Positions 9,612 to 17,516 of a stretch of 64,000 nucleotides of DNA are shown in pieces (within the stretch, counting starts at the first letter, position 1; the number at the start of each line of letters is the position of its first letter). The stretch is from Armatimonadaceae bacterium (lineage in GTDB: Bacteria > Armatimonadota > Armatimonadia > Armatimonadales > Armatimonadaceae): positions 1 to 64,000 of the forward strand of contig JAUJOK010000005.1 in NCBI GenBank assembly GCA_030447685.1, given 5' to 3'. The translations under genes were made by a program, and so were the position numbers. The notes under the pieces were generated by a model. It searched no databases and was not told the DNA's origin. It saw nothing but the letters and a program-made list of their open reading frames with translations.

Positions 9612-10028
9612 TCAGCGGGAACGCAGAGGGTTGCCGCCCGTAGACGCCGTCCTGCCGTATTCCTTTGTTTCCGTGCCCTGGTACTTCGAGGGGGATTTCA
9701 GCGGGCGACGGTCGGCCTGGCCCGCCGGGCCGTCATAGGTGCCGATAGCCGTTATCTGCGGCGCGTGGGCCGGATTGGGAGGGCGGGTCTCCGAGAAGGC
9801 AACCGGCAGGCGATCCCCGGAGTCATCCACCAGCACGAACTTCAGGGTTTTGCTGCCGCCGTCTTCGATACTCTTCTTGTCCAGTTTTCCCATTACCTGA
9901 ACACTACCGCGCGCTTTGCGGGCCTGCTCGAAGGTAAGATAGGGTGTCAGATTCGTGACAAAGGCGCGCGACCCGAAGGCCAAAGCGGCGACGATAATGG
10001 CAAGTCCTACCCATGCGGCTGGCTTCAT
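9612..10028 (-). CDS. ccmE: Cytochrome c-type biogenesis heme chaperone CcmE
   Basis: A 138-residue periplasmic heme chaperone anchored by an N-terminal helix (AAWVGLAIIVAALAFGSRAF). The OB-fold segment KFVLVDDSGDRLPVAF and ITAIGTYDG are typical. Known CcmE proteins bind heme covalently through His (HxxxY) or, in a second class, Cys (CxxxY). Here the matching position is Ser112 in SPSKY; the codon is TCC at 9693-9695, one base from Cys TGC. Either a base error or an atypical CcmE. Its ATG overlaps a TGA in one frame of ccmD, and an AAGGAG site precedes it. Confidence 0.85.
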   Translation of the reverse strand: MKPAAWVGLAIIVAALAFGSRAFVTNLTPYLTFEQARKARGSVQVMGKLDKKSIEDGGSKTLKFVLVDDSGDRLPVAFSETRPPNPAHAPQITAIGTYDGPAGQADRRPLKSPSKYQGTETKEYGRTASTGGNPLRSR

Positions 10029-10182
10029 CGTAGAATAGTCTCCTTGACGCTTCGCTCTGGCTCTGCTGCTCGCGAACGCGGTTTTCCAGCGCCCGCACCC
10101 GCCGGTCTACGGACAGCATAAACGCGAACACCCCCGCCCAGATGAGCAGCGGAACCACCATCATCGCAGTTACCGGGTCCAT
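10026..10182 (-). CDS. ccmD: CcmD-like small membrane protein
   Basis: Between ccmC and ccmE lies a short ORF with one membrane helix (MMVVPLLIWAGVFAFML) and a charged coiled tail (DRRVRALENRVREQ), the layout of CcmD, which links CcmE to the CcmABC complex. The open frame continues to 9904 inside ccmE. In another frame a TGA overlaps the ccmE ATG, the expected end, so an indel upstream of 10040 is likely. The start overlaps the ccmC end by 13 nt. Confidence 0.65.
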
Positions 10183-10898
10183 GCGGCTTCCTTATCTTTC
10201 TTGCTGTCCACAGGCGTATCGGTCATTTCCGGCGCCATGTCCTGGGACATCGCGTCTTCTTCGCAGCTATCCAGCGCCAGCCGCGCGAAATCGGCGCGGT
10301 CGGCCAGGTTCTGCATCCAGGCGTACAGGCCGATAAAGCCCAGCGATGCCAGCAGAATGACGATACGATATTCCGGTTCGAACTGCGTATCGGTCGGGTG
10401 CAGTGAAGGCAGGTACTTCGGCACGGCATAGCCCAGAACCGGAGTCATTATGGCGGCGAAAAGCACGTACACTGCTGCTACGGCGGCCCGCTTCTCCGCA
10501 TCTTCCACCCCGGCGCGCAGCACGAAATAGGCGGCGTAGATAAGTAAAAGGAGCGAGATGCAGATCTGCTTGGGATCCCAATTCCAGTACGACAGCCACT
10601 GTATCTGGGCGAAGACGGAACCGGTAACGGTGGTCAAAAGACAGAACAGCGCCGCCAGCGCGATGGCGTTCTTGCTGCGCGCGTCGCTTCGCAAGTCGCG
10701 CCGCGCCAGGTAGCGCCCGCCCCAGAACGCCGCCGCAAACGCCGCAATGACCGCCGCCACGGCGAGCGGCAGGTGCAGCGCCACGATTCGCGCCGCCTCC
10801 GGTATTAGAAAACCCTGCGCGGGCGGCAGCCAGCGGTAGGCCAGCACCACTACACCCGCCATCCAGATTCCGAGAAACCACCTGGCCGCAGTTGCCAT
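10170..10898 (-). CDS. ccmC: Heme exporter/handling protein CcmC
   Basis: A 242-residue membrane protein that delivers heme to CcmE. It shows six predicted helices and the periplasmic WWD heme loop SYWNWDPKQ; the family's conserved His residues are represented in IVALHLPLA and LPSLHPTD. The ORF opens with a TTG at 10910 overlapping the ccmB stop, but the ATG at 10898 fits CcmC starts better. The C-terminal ~40 residues are an acidic/charged extension. Confidence 0.9.
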   Translation of the reverse strand: MATAARWFLGIWMAGVVVLAYRWLPPAQGFLIPEAARIVALHLPLAVAAVIAAFAAAFWGGRYLARRDLRSDARSKNAIALAALFCLLTTVTGSVFAQIQWLSYWNWDPKQICISLLLLIYAAYFVLRAGVEDAEKRAAVAAVYVLFAAIMTPVLGYAVPKYLPSLHPTDTQFEPEYRIVILLASLGFIGLYAWMQNLADRADFARLALDSCEEDAMSQDMAPEMTDTPVDSKKDKEAAWTR

Positions 10899-10906
10899 AG
10901 TTTGCT

Positions 10907-11633
10907 TCAATCCGTCCAGACAAAGTCGAAAAGCATCAGGGATGCCGTCACGGCAATTACCGCATACGAGAAAAGCACCTGCAAATCACCCACACCCGCC
11001 GCCCAGCCGCCCGCCGCATTGCCGACGCCCAGCGCCGCCTTCGCCCCATGCACTCCGGCCAGAAACAGCGGAACCAGCAACGGGAAGGACAGCGCGGCCA
11101 GCAGGCCGCTCCGCGCGCTCGCCTGCGCCACCAGCGCGGCAGTCAGCGTCATTACCGCTGCCAGACCGACATCTCCTAAAAAACAGTACGCAAAAAAGCA
11201 GCGCCGGGTTCGCCGCCGATACGCCCTGCACCGCCAGCAGGGTCGGCGCGGCAATCGAAGTCAATGCCAGAAGCAGAAGCGCGTTCGCTGCAAACTTGCC
11301 CGCCCACACAGCAGTAGAACGCGCCGACAGCCGCAGCGCCAGGGCCGTTCCCCGCTCCTCTTCCTGAACAAACGTCCGCCCCAGGCCCGTCGCCGCCGTG
11401 AAGAACAGCAGCACCCAGAGCAGTCCCGCTGCCACCGAAGCGGCGGCTTCATCGTCCAGCGGCACGTTCCGCAATGCGAGCGCCATTAAAGTCAGCGACG
11501 CCACCGCGAAAAGGCCAACGGCGGACAGTGCAACCCGCGTGCGCCATTCGGTCTTCAGCTCTTTGGCGAAAACCGCGCCCGCCTCAGCCGCCCAGCGCAA
11601 GGCCGCGCTCCCCCAGCGCTCGCTCGCGCGCAT
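10907..11633 (-). CDS. ccmB: Heme ABC exporter permease CcmB, frameshifted
   Basis: A membrane permease partnering with the ATPase CcmA to release holo-CcmE. The N-terminal part (FAKELKTEWRTRVALS, FVQEEERGTALALRLS) and the C-terminal part (FLGDVGLAAVMTLTAALV to FDFVWTD) are in two frames. They join at a run of six A on the plus strand (11178-11183); removing one base restores an unbroken CcmB. The start overlaps the end of ccmA by 50 nt and the stop overlaps the ccmC leader, as expected in a tight operon. Confidence 0.85.
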
Positions 11634-12222
11634 CGTTAGTCGCCAGCAGCGTCAGACCTCCCGCGGCCCGGTGCGCCGCCACCATCTCGGCCACCAGAAC
11701 AGCGCCGCTCTCGTCCAGCGCCAGGGACGGCTCATCCAAAAGCAGAACCGCCGGACTGCCCAGAACAGCGAACGCCAGCCGCAGCCGCTGCCGCATCCCC
11801 GACGAATACGTGCCGACAAAATCGTTTCCGCGCCCGCTTAAGCCGACCTCGGCAAGACGCTGCGCGGCCTCCGGCGGTGGTAAGGACAGGCCGCGCACGG
11901 CGGCAAAAAAGCGCAGATTCTCCGTCCCCGACAGTTCGGGGTACAGCGCCAGATCAGGGGCCGTATAGCCCACCGCCCGCCGCCGCGCACCCGGATCGAG
12001 CGCGTCCTCCCCACTGACCGCCAGCCGCACATCCCCCTGCGAAGGACGCACCAGCCCGGCGACGATCTTGAGCAGCGTGCTCTTGCCGGAACCGTTCGCG
12101 CCGGTCACGATCACCACGTCGCCCGCCTGAGCCGACAGCGAAATCCGGTGCAGGACGCGCCGCCGCCCGTAAGATTTACCGATATTGTCAAGGATCAGGG
12201 ATGCTTCCCACAGCGGCTTCAC
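11584..12222 (-). CDS. ccmA: Heme ABC exporter ATP-binding protein CcmA
   Basis: A 212-residue ABC ATPase, first gene of ccmABCDEF. Walker A GANGSGKST, signature YSSGMRQRLRLA and Walker B VLLLDEPSLALDES are present. Longer starts up to 12276 are open, but the GTG at 12222 begins a normal CcmA. It also lies 9 nt behind a TATAAT box, so its mRNA is probably leaderless or nearly so. Confidence 0.92.
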   Translation of the reverse strand: MKPLWEASLILDNIGKSYGRRRVLHRISLSAQAGDVVIVTGANGSGKSTLLKIVAGLVRPSQGDVRLAVSGEDALDPGARRRAVGYTAPDLALYPELSGTENLRFFAAVRGLSLPPPEAAQRLAEVGLSGRGNDFVGTYSSGMRQRLRLAFAVLGSPAVLLLDEPSLALDESGAVLVAEMVAAHRAAGGLTLLATNDARERALGERGLALGG

Positions 12223-12231
12223 AGCACCCTT

Positions 12232-12260
12232 ATTATACCATTCGCCCCTTCTCCTATCCA
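12232..12260 (-). promoter_or_regulatory. Promoter of the ccm operon
   Basis: On the minus strand TGGATA (12260-12255), a 17 bp spacer and TATAAT (12237-12232). The -10 box ends 9 nt before the GTG of ccmA, leaving almost no 5' leader. Confidence 0.65.
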
Positions 12261-12366
12261 TGTGCGGACATGCCAATCCGTGATATTTTTCACAGAATAA
12301 GGCTTTTCCTGCCGAAATGAAGACGCGCCTGGAGAAGTTATTCCCGCAGAGGGACGCGGCGCTCGC

Positions 12367-12396
12367 TTGACAGAAACGAACCCGAAGCGGTACATT
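12367..12396 (+). promoter_or_regulatory. Promoter of mqnE
   Basis: TTGACA (12367-12372), an 18 bp spacer and TACATT (12391-12396). It gives a leader of about 40 nt that contains the AGGAG site before the ATG at 12442. The TTG of this -35 box is also the first codon of the longest open frame, which makes that start unlikely. Confidence 0.7.
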
Positions 12397-12441
12397 GTGA
12401 ATGAAAGCACAAGCCCGGATACGGCATCAGGAGCGGACGAA

Positions 12442-13611
12442 ATGAACACCATCATCACGCGTTACGTGCAGAACGGACAGCTTGCCGACCTTTATGACAA
12501 GGTGATGGAAGGAAGGCGGCTTTCCTTCGAGGACGGCGTGCGCCTGTGGCAGTCCGACGACCTGACAGCTATCGGTGCGCTCGCCAATATCGTACGCGAA
12601 AACAAGAACGGCAACCGCACCTACTACGTCCGCAACCAGCATATCAACTACACCAATATCTGCAACAAGGGCTGCAAGTTCTGCTCGTTTTATGCCCAGA
12701 AGAATGGCCCCGCCCCCTACACCATGAGCACGGACGACGTGCGCGTCAAACTGGAGCGCACCCGCCATATTCCGCTCACCGAAATCCATATGGTCGCGGG
12801 CATTCATCCGAAGCTCCCCTACTCCTACTATCTCGACCTGCTGCGAACCGTCAAAGCCACGCGCCCTGACGCCCATATCAAGGCATTCACGATGGTCGAA
12901 CTACTCCAGATTCAAAAGCTGGCGGACAAACCGATGGAGGAAGTGCTTCTCGAACTGAAGGCGAACGGGCTGGACTCGCTGCCCGGCGGCGGCGCGGAGA
13001 TTTTGACCGACCGGGTGCATGACACGCTGTTCCCCAAAAAGGAGACGGCTACGGAGTGGCTGCATACGGCCATGACCGCGCACCGGGTGGGCCTGCCCAC
13101 CAATGCGACCATGCTCTATGGCCATATCGAGACCATTGAGGAGCGAGTGATCCACCTCATCAAATTGCGCGAGGCGCAGGACGAAACCGGTGGCTTTTTG
13201 ACCTTTATCCCGCTCGCATTCTCCTCAAAAGGAACGAAGCTGGAACATATACCGTCCACGACCGGTGCGCTTGACCTCAAAGCTATCGCCATCGGGCGGC
13301 TGATGCTGGACAACTTTCCCCATATCAAGGGCTTCTGGATGATGATAACGCCCCCGGTCGCCCAGACGGCCCAGTGGTACGGCGCGGACGACATCGACGG
13401 TACGATTGTGGAGTACGAAATCACCCACGAGATCAGCCAGGACAACTCCCAGCAGCTATCGCAGCGCAAGCTGGTGGAGATGATTCTGGAAGCGGGCCGC
13501 GAGCCGGTCGAGCGCGATCCGCTGTACAACGTCATCGAGCGCGAAGACTCCCGCACGCTGCTGCCGCACCACGAAGGCAATCGCATCCCCCTCCCCATGG
13601 CGGCGGGCTGA
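12442..13611 (+). CDS. mqnE: Aminofutalosine synthase MqnE (radical SAM)
   Basis: A 389-residue radical SAM enzyme of the futalosine route to menaquinone; it joins a chorismate-derived enolpyruvyl benzoate to adenosine. The Fe-S motif CNKGCKFCSF follows NYTNI, with the family's PGGGAEI and MLYGH segments further on. AGGAG stands 8 nt before the ATG at 12442. Other mqn genes are not in the window. MqnC is a close relative, but the PGGGAEIL context and overall sequence favour MqnE. Confidence 0.9.
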   Translation: MNTIITRYVQNGQLADLYDKVMEGRRLSFEDGVRLWQSDDLTAIGALANIVRENKNGNRTYYVRNQHINYTNICNKGCKFCSFYAQKNGPAPYTMSTDDVRVKLERTRHIPLTEIHMVAGIHPKLPYSYYLDLLRTVKATRPDAHIKAFTMVELLQIQKLADKPMEEVLLELKANGLDSLPGGGAEILTDRVHDTLFPKKETATEWLHTAMTAHRVGLPTNATMLYGHIETIEERVIHLIKLREAQDETGGFLTFIPLAFSSKGTKLEHIPSTTGALDLKAIAIGRLMLDNFPHIKGFWMMITPPVAQTAQWYGADDIDGTIVEYEITHEISQDNSQQLSQRKLVEMILEAGREPVERDPLYNVIEREDSRTLLPHHEGNRIPLPMAAG

Positions 13612-13857
13612 GAAAGCCGGGCGAGGCAGTCCAACCGGGAACGCGCGAGATGGGACATGTCGGCATCGTGGACATCCGCTTTCCCCGCTCCCTCCGCGAT
13701 GAAGTCATTAGTGAGGCCACGCCGTCCCCCATCACACCTTACGCTCCCCAGACGATGCCACTCAGGCCGTCTGCTTGCTGCACCATTCTACGAGAATCTG
13801 CAACGCCGCGCCGGGTATAACCAGGGCAGCAGCAACGACGCAAGGAGAAAACGAACC

Positions 13858-14794
13858 ATGACAACGGCGGCCTCGGTAGACATTGGCACAAACTCGGTAA
13901 AAATGACCGTGGCCCGGCTGGGTGACAGGCTCGAAATCCTTGCCGACACGACGAAGATCACGCGACTGGGCAAAGGCGTGGACGCTTCCGGGCGGCTGGA
14001 TGCGGAGGCGATGCGGCGCACGCTGGAGGCGCTGGGCGAGTTCGCGGCAGAGGCGAAGCGCCTCGGCGCGGAGCGAATCGGCGCGGCGGGCACGAGCGCA
14101 CTGCGTGATGCGGCGAACGGCGCGGAGTTCGTGGCTGAAGCCGAGCGGGCGCTGGGCGGGACGGTGGAGATAATCTCCGGTGACCGCGAAGCGCACTTGA
14201 TCTATACCGCCGCGCAGCGTGACCCGGATTTATCGCTACCGGACGCGGGAACGCTCGCGGTCATGGACATTGGCGGCGGTTCGACCGAGTTCGTACTGGG
14301 CCGCAACGGCGTCATCGTCTTCCGTAATTCGCTGCAACTGGGCGCGGTGCGCCTGACCGAGCGCGCCCTGCCCTCCGACCCCCCTTCCGACGGTGCAGGT
14401 GAATCATGCCACTGAGATCGCTGACGCCGCACTGGCCGCTGTCCCGGCTACGCCCGACCCGGATGTCCCGCTCGTCCTGGTCGGCAGCGGCGGCACTATC
14501 GCCAATCTGGCTGCGATGGAACTGGGGGAAATGGAGTGGAACCCCGCGCGCCTGCACGGCATGCGTGTGACTATTGAGCAGGTGGAGGCGCGTGCTGCGG
14601 CCCTTGCACAACGAACGGTCGCCGAGCGTCGCGGAATCCCCGGCCTCGAACCCGACCGCGCCGACGTGATTTTGGCCGGAGCCATCATCCAGGCCCGCGC
14701 CCTGCGCCGCCTGAACGCCGACGCCGTCATCGTCTCCGTGCGCGGCCTGCGCTACGGCCTGCTCTACGAACTTTTATCCGATAGAGCACTGTAA
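13858..14794 (+). CDS. Ppx/GppA family phosphatase, frameshifted
   Basis: Exopolyphosphatase / guanosine pentaphosphatase fold, here about 311 residues after correction, the short form without an HD domain. The phosphate motifs SVDIGTNSVKM and MDIGGGSTEFVLG are in the first part; GSGGTIANLAA, ERRGIPGLEPDRADVILAGA and SVRGLRYGLLYE are in the second frame. The frames join at a run of six C (14379-14384); dropping one C reads DPLPTVQVNHATEIA without a gap. An AAGGAG site precedes the ATG. A 245 bp gap separates it from mqnE. A second, larger paralogue is at 29.6-31.5 kb. Confidence 0.85.
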
Positions 14795-14824
14795 TATCTT
14801 CTACTCTGGCTCGGCGCTGATTTC

Positions 14825-15415
14825 CTATGCCTGCTGCAACCGCTGCTGGTATTGCTTCACCTTGCGTTCAAACTCCTCAAGGAAGGCGGCGTGCTTTCTC
14901 TCTATATCGAGTGTTCTGGCAAAGGCAGCTTCGCTAAGTAGCTCCTCACATTCTGCAAAGGTGGCTCCGTCATAACCGTACAAAATGCCCGCAGGCCACT
15001 CGTGCTGACAATAGTCAAACCAATCCAAATCCGTCTGCAAAAGACATGCTCTCACCTCGTCATTCGGCTCAATGTCATACGCCTCCCGCAATAGCTGCCA
15101 CTCAGTTTTTTGAGCGATATGTGAATGCAGAGACGGTGAGTCATGCAGATTTGGGTAGGTTCGAGCAAGCCACAAGGTACTCCATGCGTCCCGCCGATTG
15201 TGACCCTCCAGCAAAACAGGAAACACCAGACGTTCATAAATTTCGTGACGTATTTTGTGCCCGAAATCACCCCGTGTAAGAAACGTTCGGACCCATTGCC
15301 TTTTGTCATCCCGCGAGGTAAAGGAGTCGATAAACGTATCCAGAGCCACTTTAGCTTCGCGTTTCTTCCCTGACGCCTTGAGCGTCCGGTATTGCTCGTA
15401 CCGTTCTTCGTCCAC
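14825..15415 (-). CDS. Hypothetical protein
   Basis: About 196 residues with no family I recognise. It is rich in Trp, Glu and Arg (TEWQLLREAYDI, LDWFDYCQHEW) and ends in a helical, probably coiled segment (HAAFLEEFERKVKQYQQRL). No signal peptide or membrane helix. The frame is open to 15493, overlapping the VOC gene; I chose the GTG at 15415, just after the VOC stop, as a coupled start. Two genes on one transcript are likely. Confidence 0.6.
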   Translation of the reverse strand: MDEERYEQYRTLKASGKKREAKVALDTFIDSFTSRDDKRQWVRTFLTRGDFGHKIRHEIYERLVFPVLLEGHNRRDAWSTLWLARTYPNLHDSPSLHSHIAQKTEWQLLREAYDIEPNDEVRACLLQTDLDWFDYCQHEWPAGILYGYDGATFAECEELLSEAAFARTLDIERKHAAFLEEFERKVKQYQQRLQQA

Positions 15416-15417
15416 CG

Positions 15418-15792
15418 CTATTTCGCACCCTGATCCTGCGGCTCCGGCCCAATAAGCCCGAAGGCGTTGCCGAAGGGGTCTTTCATCTGGCACATGAAAT
15501 AACCGTCGTTCCTGTCCAATGGCCCCCGGTGCAGAACCGCTCCCAATTGCTGTGCGTGTGTCAGCACGGCGGCGAAATCGTCTACCTGCCAGTACGCCAC
15601 CTGTCCGCCGGTTCCTGAAGGCGATTTACTGTCGGCTTGATGAAACCAGATGTCCTGTTCGCCCACACGAAGGAAAAAATGCTCGGGTTCCTCCAGACAC
15701 GAAATGGGCAGGTTAAGAAGCCGGGAATACCAGTCGGCGGCGGCGCGGCGGTCCGACACGAAGTACATCACCTCGGTAACTCCACGGAACAT
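15418..15792 (-). CDS. VOC-superfamily (glyoxalase/bleomycin-resistance-like) protein
   Basis: A 124-residue single VOC unit: GVTEVMYFVSDRRAAADWYS at the start and KDPFGNAFGLIGPE near the end are hallmark segments of metal-dependent glyoxalase or dioxygenase folds. The substrate cannot be told from sequence. Confidence 0.8.
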   Translation of the reverse strand: MFRGVTEVMYFVSDRRAAADWYSRLLNLPISCLEEPEHFFLRVGEQDIWFHQADSKSPSGTGGQVAYWQVDDFAAVLTHAQQLGAVLHRGPLDRNDGYFMCQMKDPFGNAFGLIGPEPQDQGAK

Positions 15793-15822
15793 GGCCTAAA
15801 CCTTTCGTATGTGGCGACGTTA

Positions 15823-16170
15823 CTATGGCGATGGCCGCCGCAAAATCACCGAGGTGAAGAACCGCTCCTGAAACTCCGTCAACGCGCGAATCTGGCCGTC
15901 GTCATATTCTACTCCGTTCGGCACGAGGATCAGTTTGTCATCCGCATCGGAGGTTCGGCGAATCAGGGCGATGCACCGAGCTTCAAACTGACAGAGCGGT
16001 TCGAAGACTCCCAGCACATACGCATCCAGTTCCTGGCCGTCAGGAGCCATGACACCGGGAACGAAGCCGTAGTTGACCGGATAGACAAAGCCATGCCGGG
16101 GATGCCTGGAACCAAGCGGTCTATCTATCTGAACGGTAACGTCTGCGCCGAGAAAGTCTGCCGCGTTCAT
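15823..16170 (-). CDS. Small inorganic pyrophosphatase-like protein
   Basis: A 115-residue protein resembling the short pyrophosphatase-like family: TVQIDRPLGSRHPRHGFVYP, NYGFVPGVMAPDGQELDAYV and RALTEFQERFF are strongly recognisable. It is much shorter than catalytic family I enzymes, though the acidic DGQELDAY segment that binds metal is kept. A much longer frame to 16431 exists, but it crosses the neighbouring deacetylase and the ATG at 16170 has AAGGAAA before it. Confidence 0.8.
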   Translation of the reverse strand: MNAADFLGADVTVQIDRPLGSRHPRHGFVYPVNYGFVPGVMAPDGQELDAYVLGVFEPLCQFEARCIALIRRTSDADDKLILVPNGVEYDDGQIRALTEFQERFFTSVILRRPSP

Positions 16171-16231
16171 CAATGGATTTCCTTTTACGGCTTTCGCTGT
16201 GTGAGACGAACTTCGCGGGCAAGCAAGGAAG

Positions 16232-16975
16232 TCATCGAGCGGCAGCGGCGGCGCGGGTGATGGCTTTGATCGCTTCGTTCCAGCGGCGGTGCGTGGAGTA
16301 GCGGCGCAGGCCCAGCAGGTGCGGCGACGCTTCCGCAGCACCCCTGTCTTCGGTGAGACCCAGCCGGTAGCCCGCGCGCCAGGCGGCCTCGGCGACGCGC
16401 CTATCCCAGTACCCCGAAGGATAGGTGACAAAAGGCGTGGGACGGCTCAGCGCGCGATCCATTCGCGTTTTCGCGACACGCATCTCACGGTCGAGCGCCG
16501 CCGCCGACAGCGCGCGTAAATCGTGTGGATGGGTATGCGTCTGGCTGACGACACGCGCCCCGCCGCTTCGCTCCATCCGGCGCAGTTGTTCCCAGGTGTT
16601 GTGGTCTTTGCCGGTGCGGACGCCGACATAGGCGGTATGGGCGGACACGACGAAAGGCCAGCCGCGCCGCGACAAACGAGGAAACGCATGATCGAAGATG
16701 CCCCGTGTGTTGTCGTCGAAGCAAAGAACGACCGCGCCCGGCGGCGGGACGGGCGTGCCTCTGGATAGGTAAGCATAAAGAGCGTCCAGCGAAATGGGCC
16801 GCGCACCCGCCCGCTGAAGTTGCGCAAGCTGCGCCTCGAACTGAGGAATAGTAGTATCGAACCAGACCAGCTTTTCCCGAGGAACGATGTCGTGCCAGAC
16901 CAACACAACGGTCGGGAAAGCGGCGGCGCGGCGACGAGCGGCGGGATGAATGGGAGGCAAATTCAGGCTGAACAC
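16232..16975 (-). CDS. Polysaccharide deacetylase (CE4-like)
   Basis: A 247-residue NodB-like protein. The metal site is visible as CFDDNTRG (the FDDG position) and SQTHTHPHD (the HxxxH motif), followed by FVTYPSGYWD. Such enzymes remove N- or O-acetyl groups from cell-wall or extracellular polysaccharide. There is no obvious signal peptide from this start; a few upstream codons could extend it. The Asn after FDD is unusual. Confidence 0.82.
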   Translation of the reverse strand: MFSLNLPPIHPAARRRAAAFPTVVLVWHDIVPREKLVWFDTTIPQFEAQLAQLQRAGARPISLDALYAYLSRGTPVPPPGAVVLCFDDNTRGIFDHAFPRLSRRGWPFVVSAHTAYVGVRTGKDHNTWEQLRRMERSGGARVVSQTHTHPHDLRALSAAALDREMRVAKTRMDRALSRPTPFVTYPSGYWDRRVAEAAWRAGYRLGLTEDRGAAEASPHLLGLRRYSTHRRWNEAIKAITRAAAAAR

Positions 16976-17516
16976 GCCTTCTGGTTCGCAGGAAAGCGCC
17001 GTGCCTCCTGCCCGTCCCCAAAAATAATTTAAAAAAAACCTAAAAACAGCCCTGAATTTATAACATTTGGCGAAATTTGCCGTTGTTAATTATGGGGACA
17101 CCTTTCAAAGAAGCGTGCGGAGAAAAGGAGATCGTCGCTTTTACAGGGCGGCCTGATATGCCGTCGAAGAGGGAAAAGGAGAAAGAGACAAGGGGATCAC
17201 ACGTCTGACCTGACGCTGCGCCGTGGCACGCCGGAAAACCATATCGGCGGGCGACAAGCACACAAACTTCCGACAACACCCCAACCTCCGTTCTGACACA
17301 AAAGGCTGAGCCGATTTATTGCATCGGCAATCTTCCCTGAGACTTTGATGTGTCAGACCACCCAAGATAGCGAACAGGGGCAGTTTGCCGCGAATGAAGC
17401 CGCAGATACCTGTGCATTACTGTTCTTGCAATTCTTATTGCAGGTTCGCTAATCATTGGTGTCTGCGGTTTTTGCGCCAGCCGTACTTTCACAATTATAT
17501 CATGGAGGTAGCAGCC
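16976..17516. other. Intergenic region with AT-rich stretch and structured segment
   Basis: No convincing gene. Positions ~17025-17100 are strikingly AT-rich for this window and probably hold promoter(s) for the deacetylase. A stem-loop candidate lies at 17293-17356. GGAGGT at 17504-17509 is the ribosome site of the next gene. Confidence 0.6.
17293..17356 (+). ncRNA. Structured RNA candidate upstream of the STN-like gene
   Basis: Outer stem CTGACACA (17293-17300) with TGTGTCAG (17349-17356), continued by AAAG/CTTT, encloses an inner hairpin GCCGAT (17310-17315) with ATCGGC (17323-17328). It lies about 160 nt before the next start codon. It matches no riboswitch class that I can recall. Confidence 0.3.

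Noticed and set aside
13650-13820. Small gene (57 codons) between mqnE and ppx
   Set aside because: No ribosome site, no recognisable motif and a composition like other chance frames in this GC-rich DNA.
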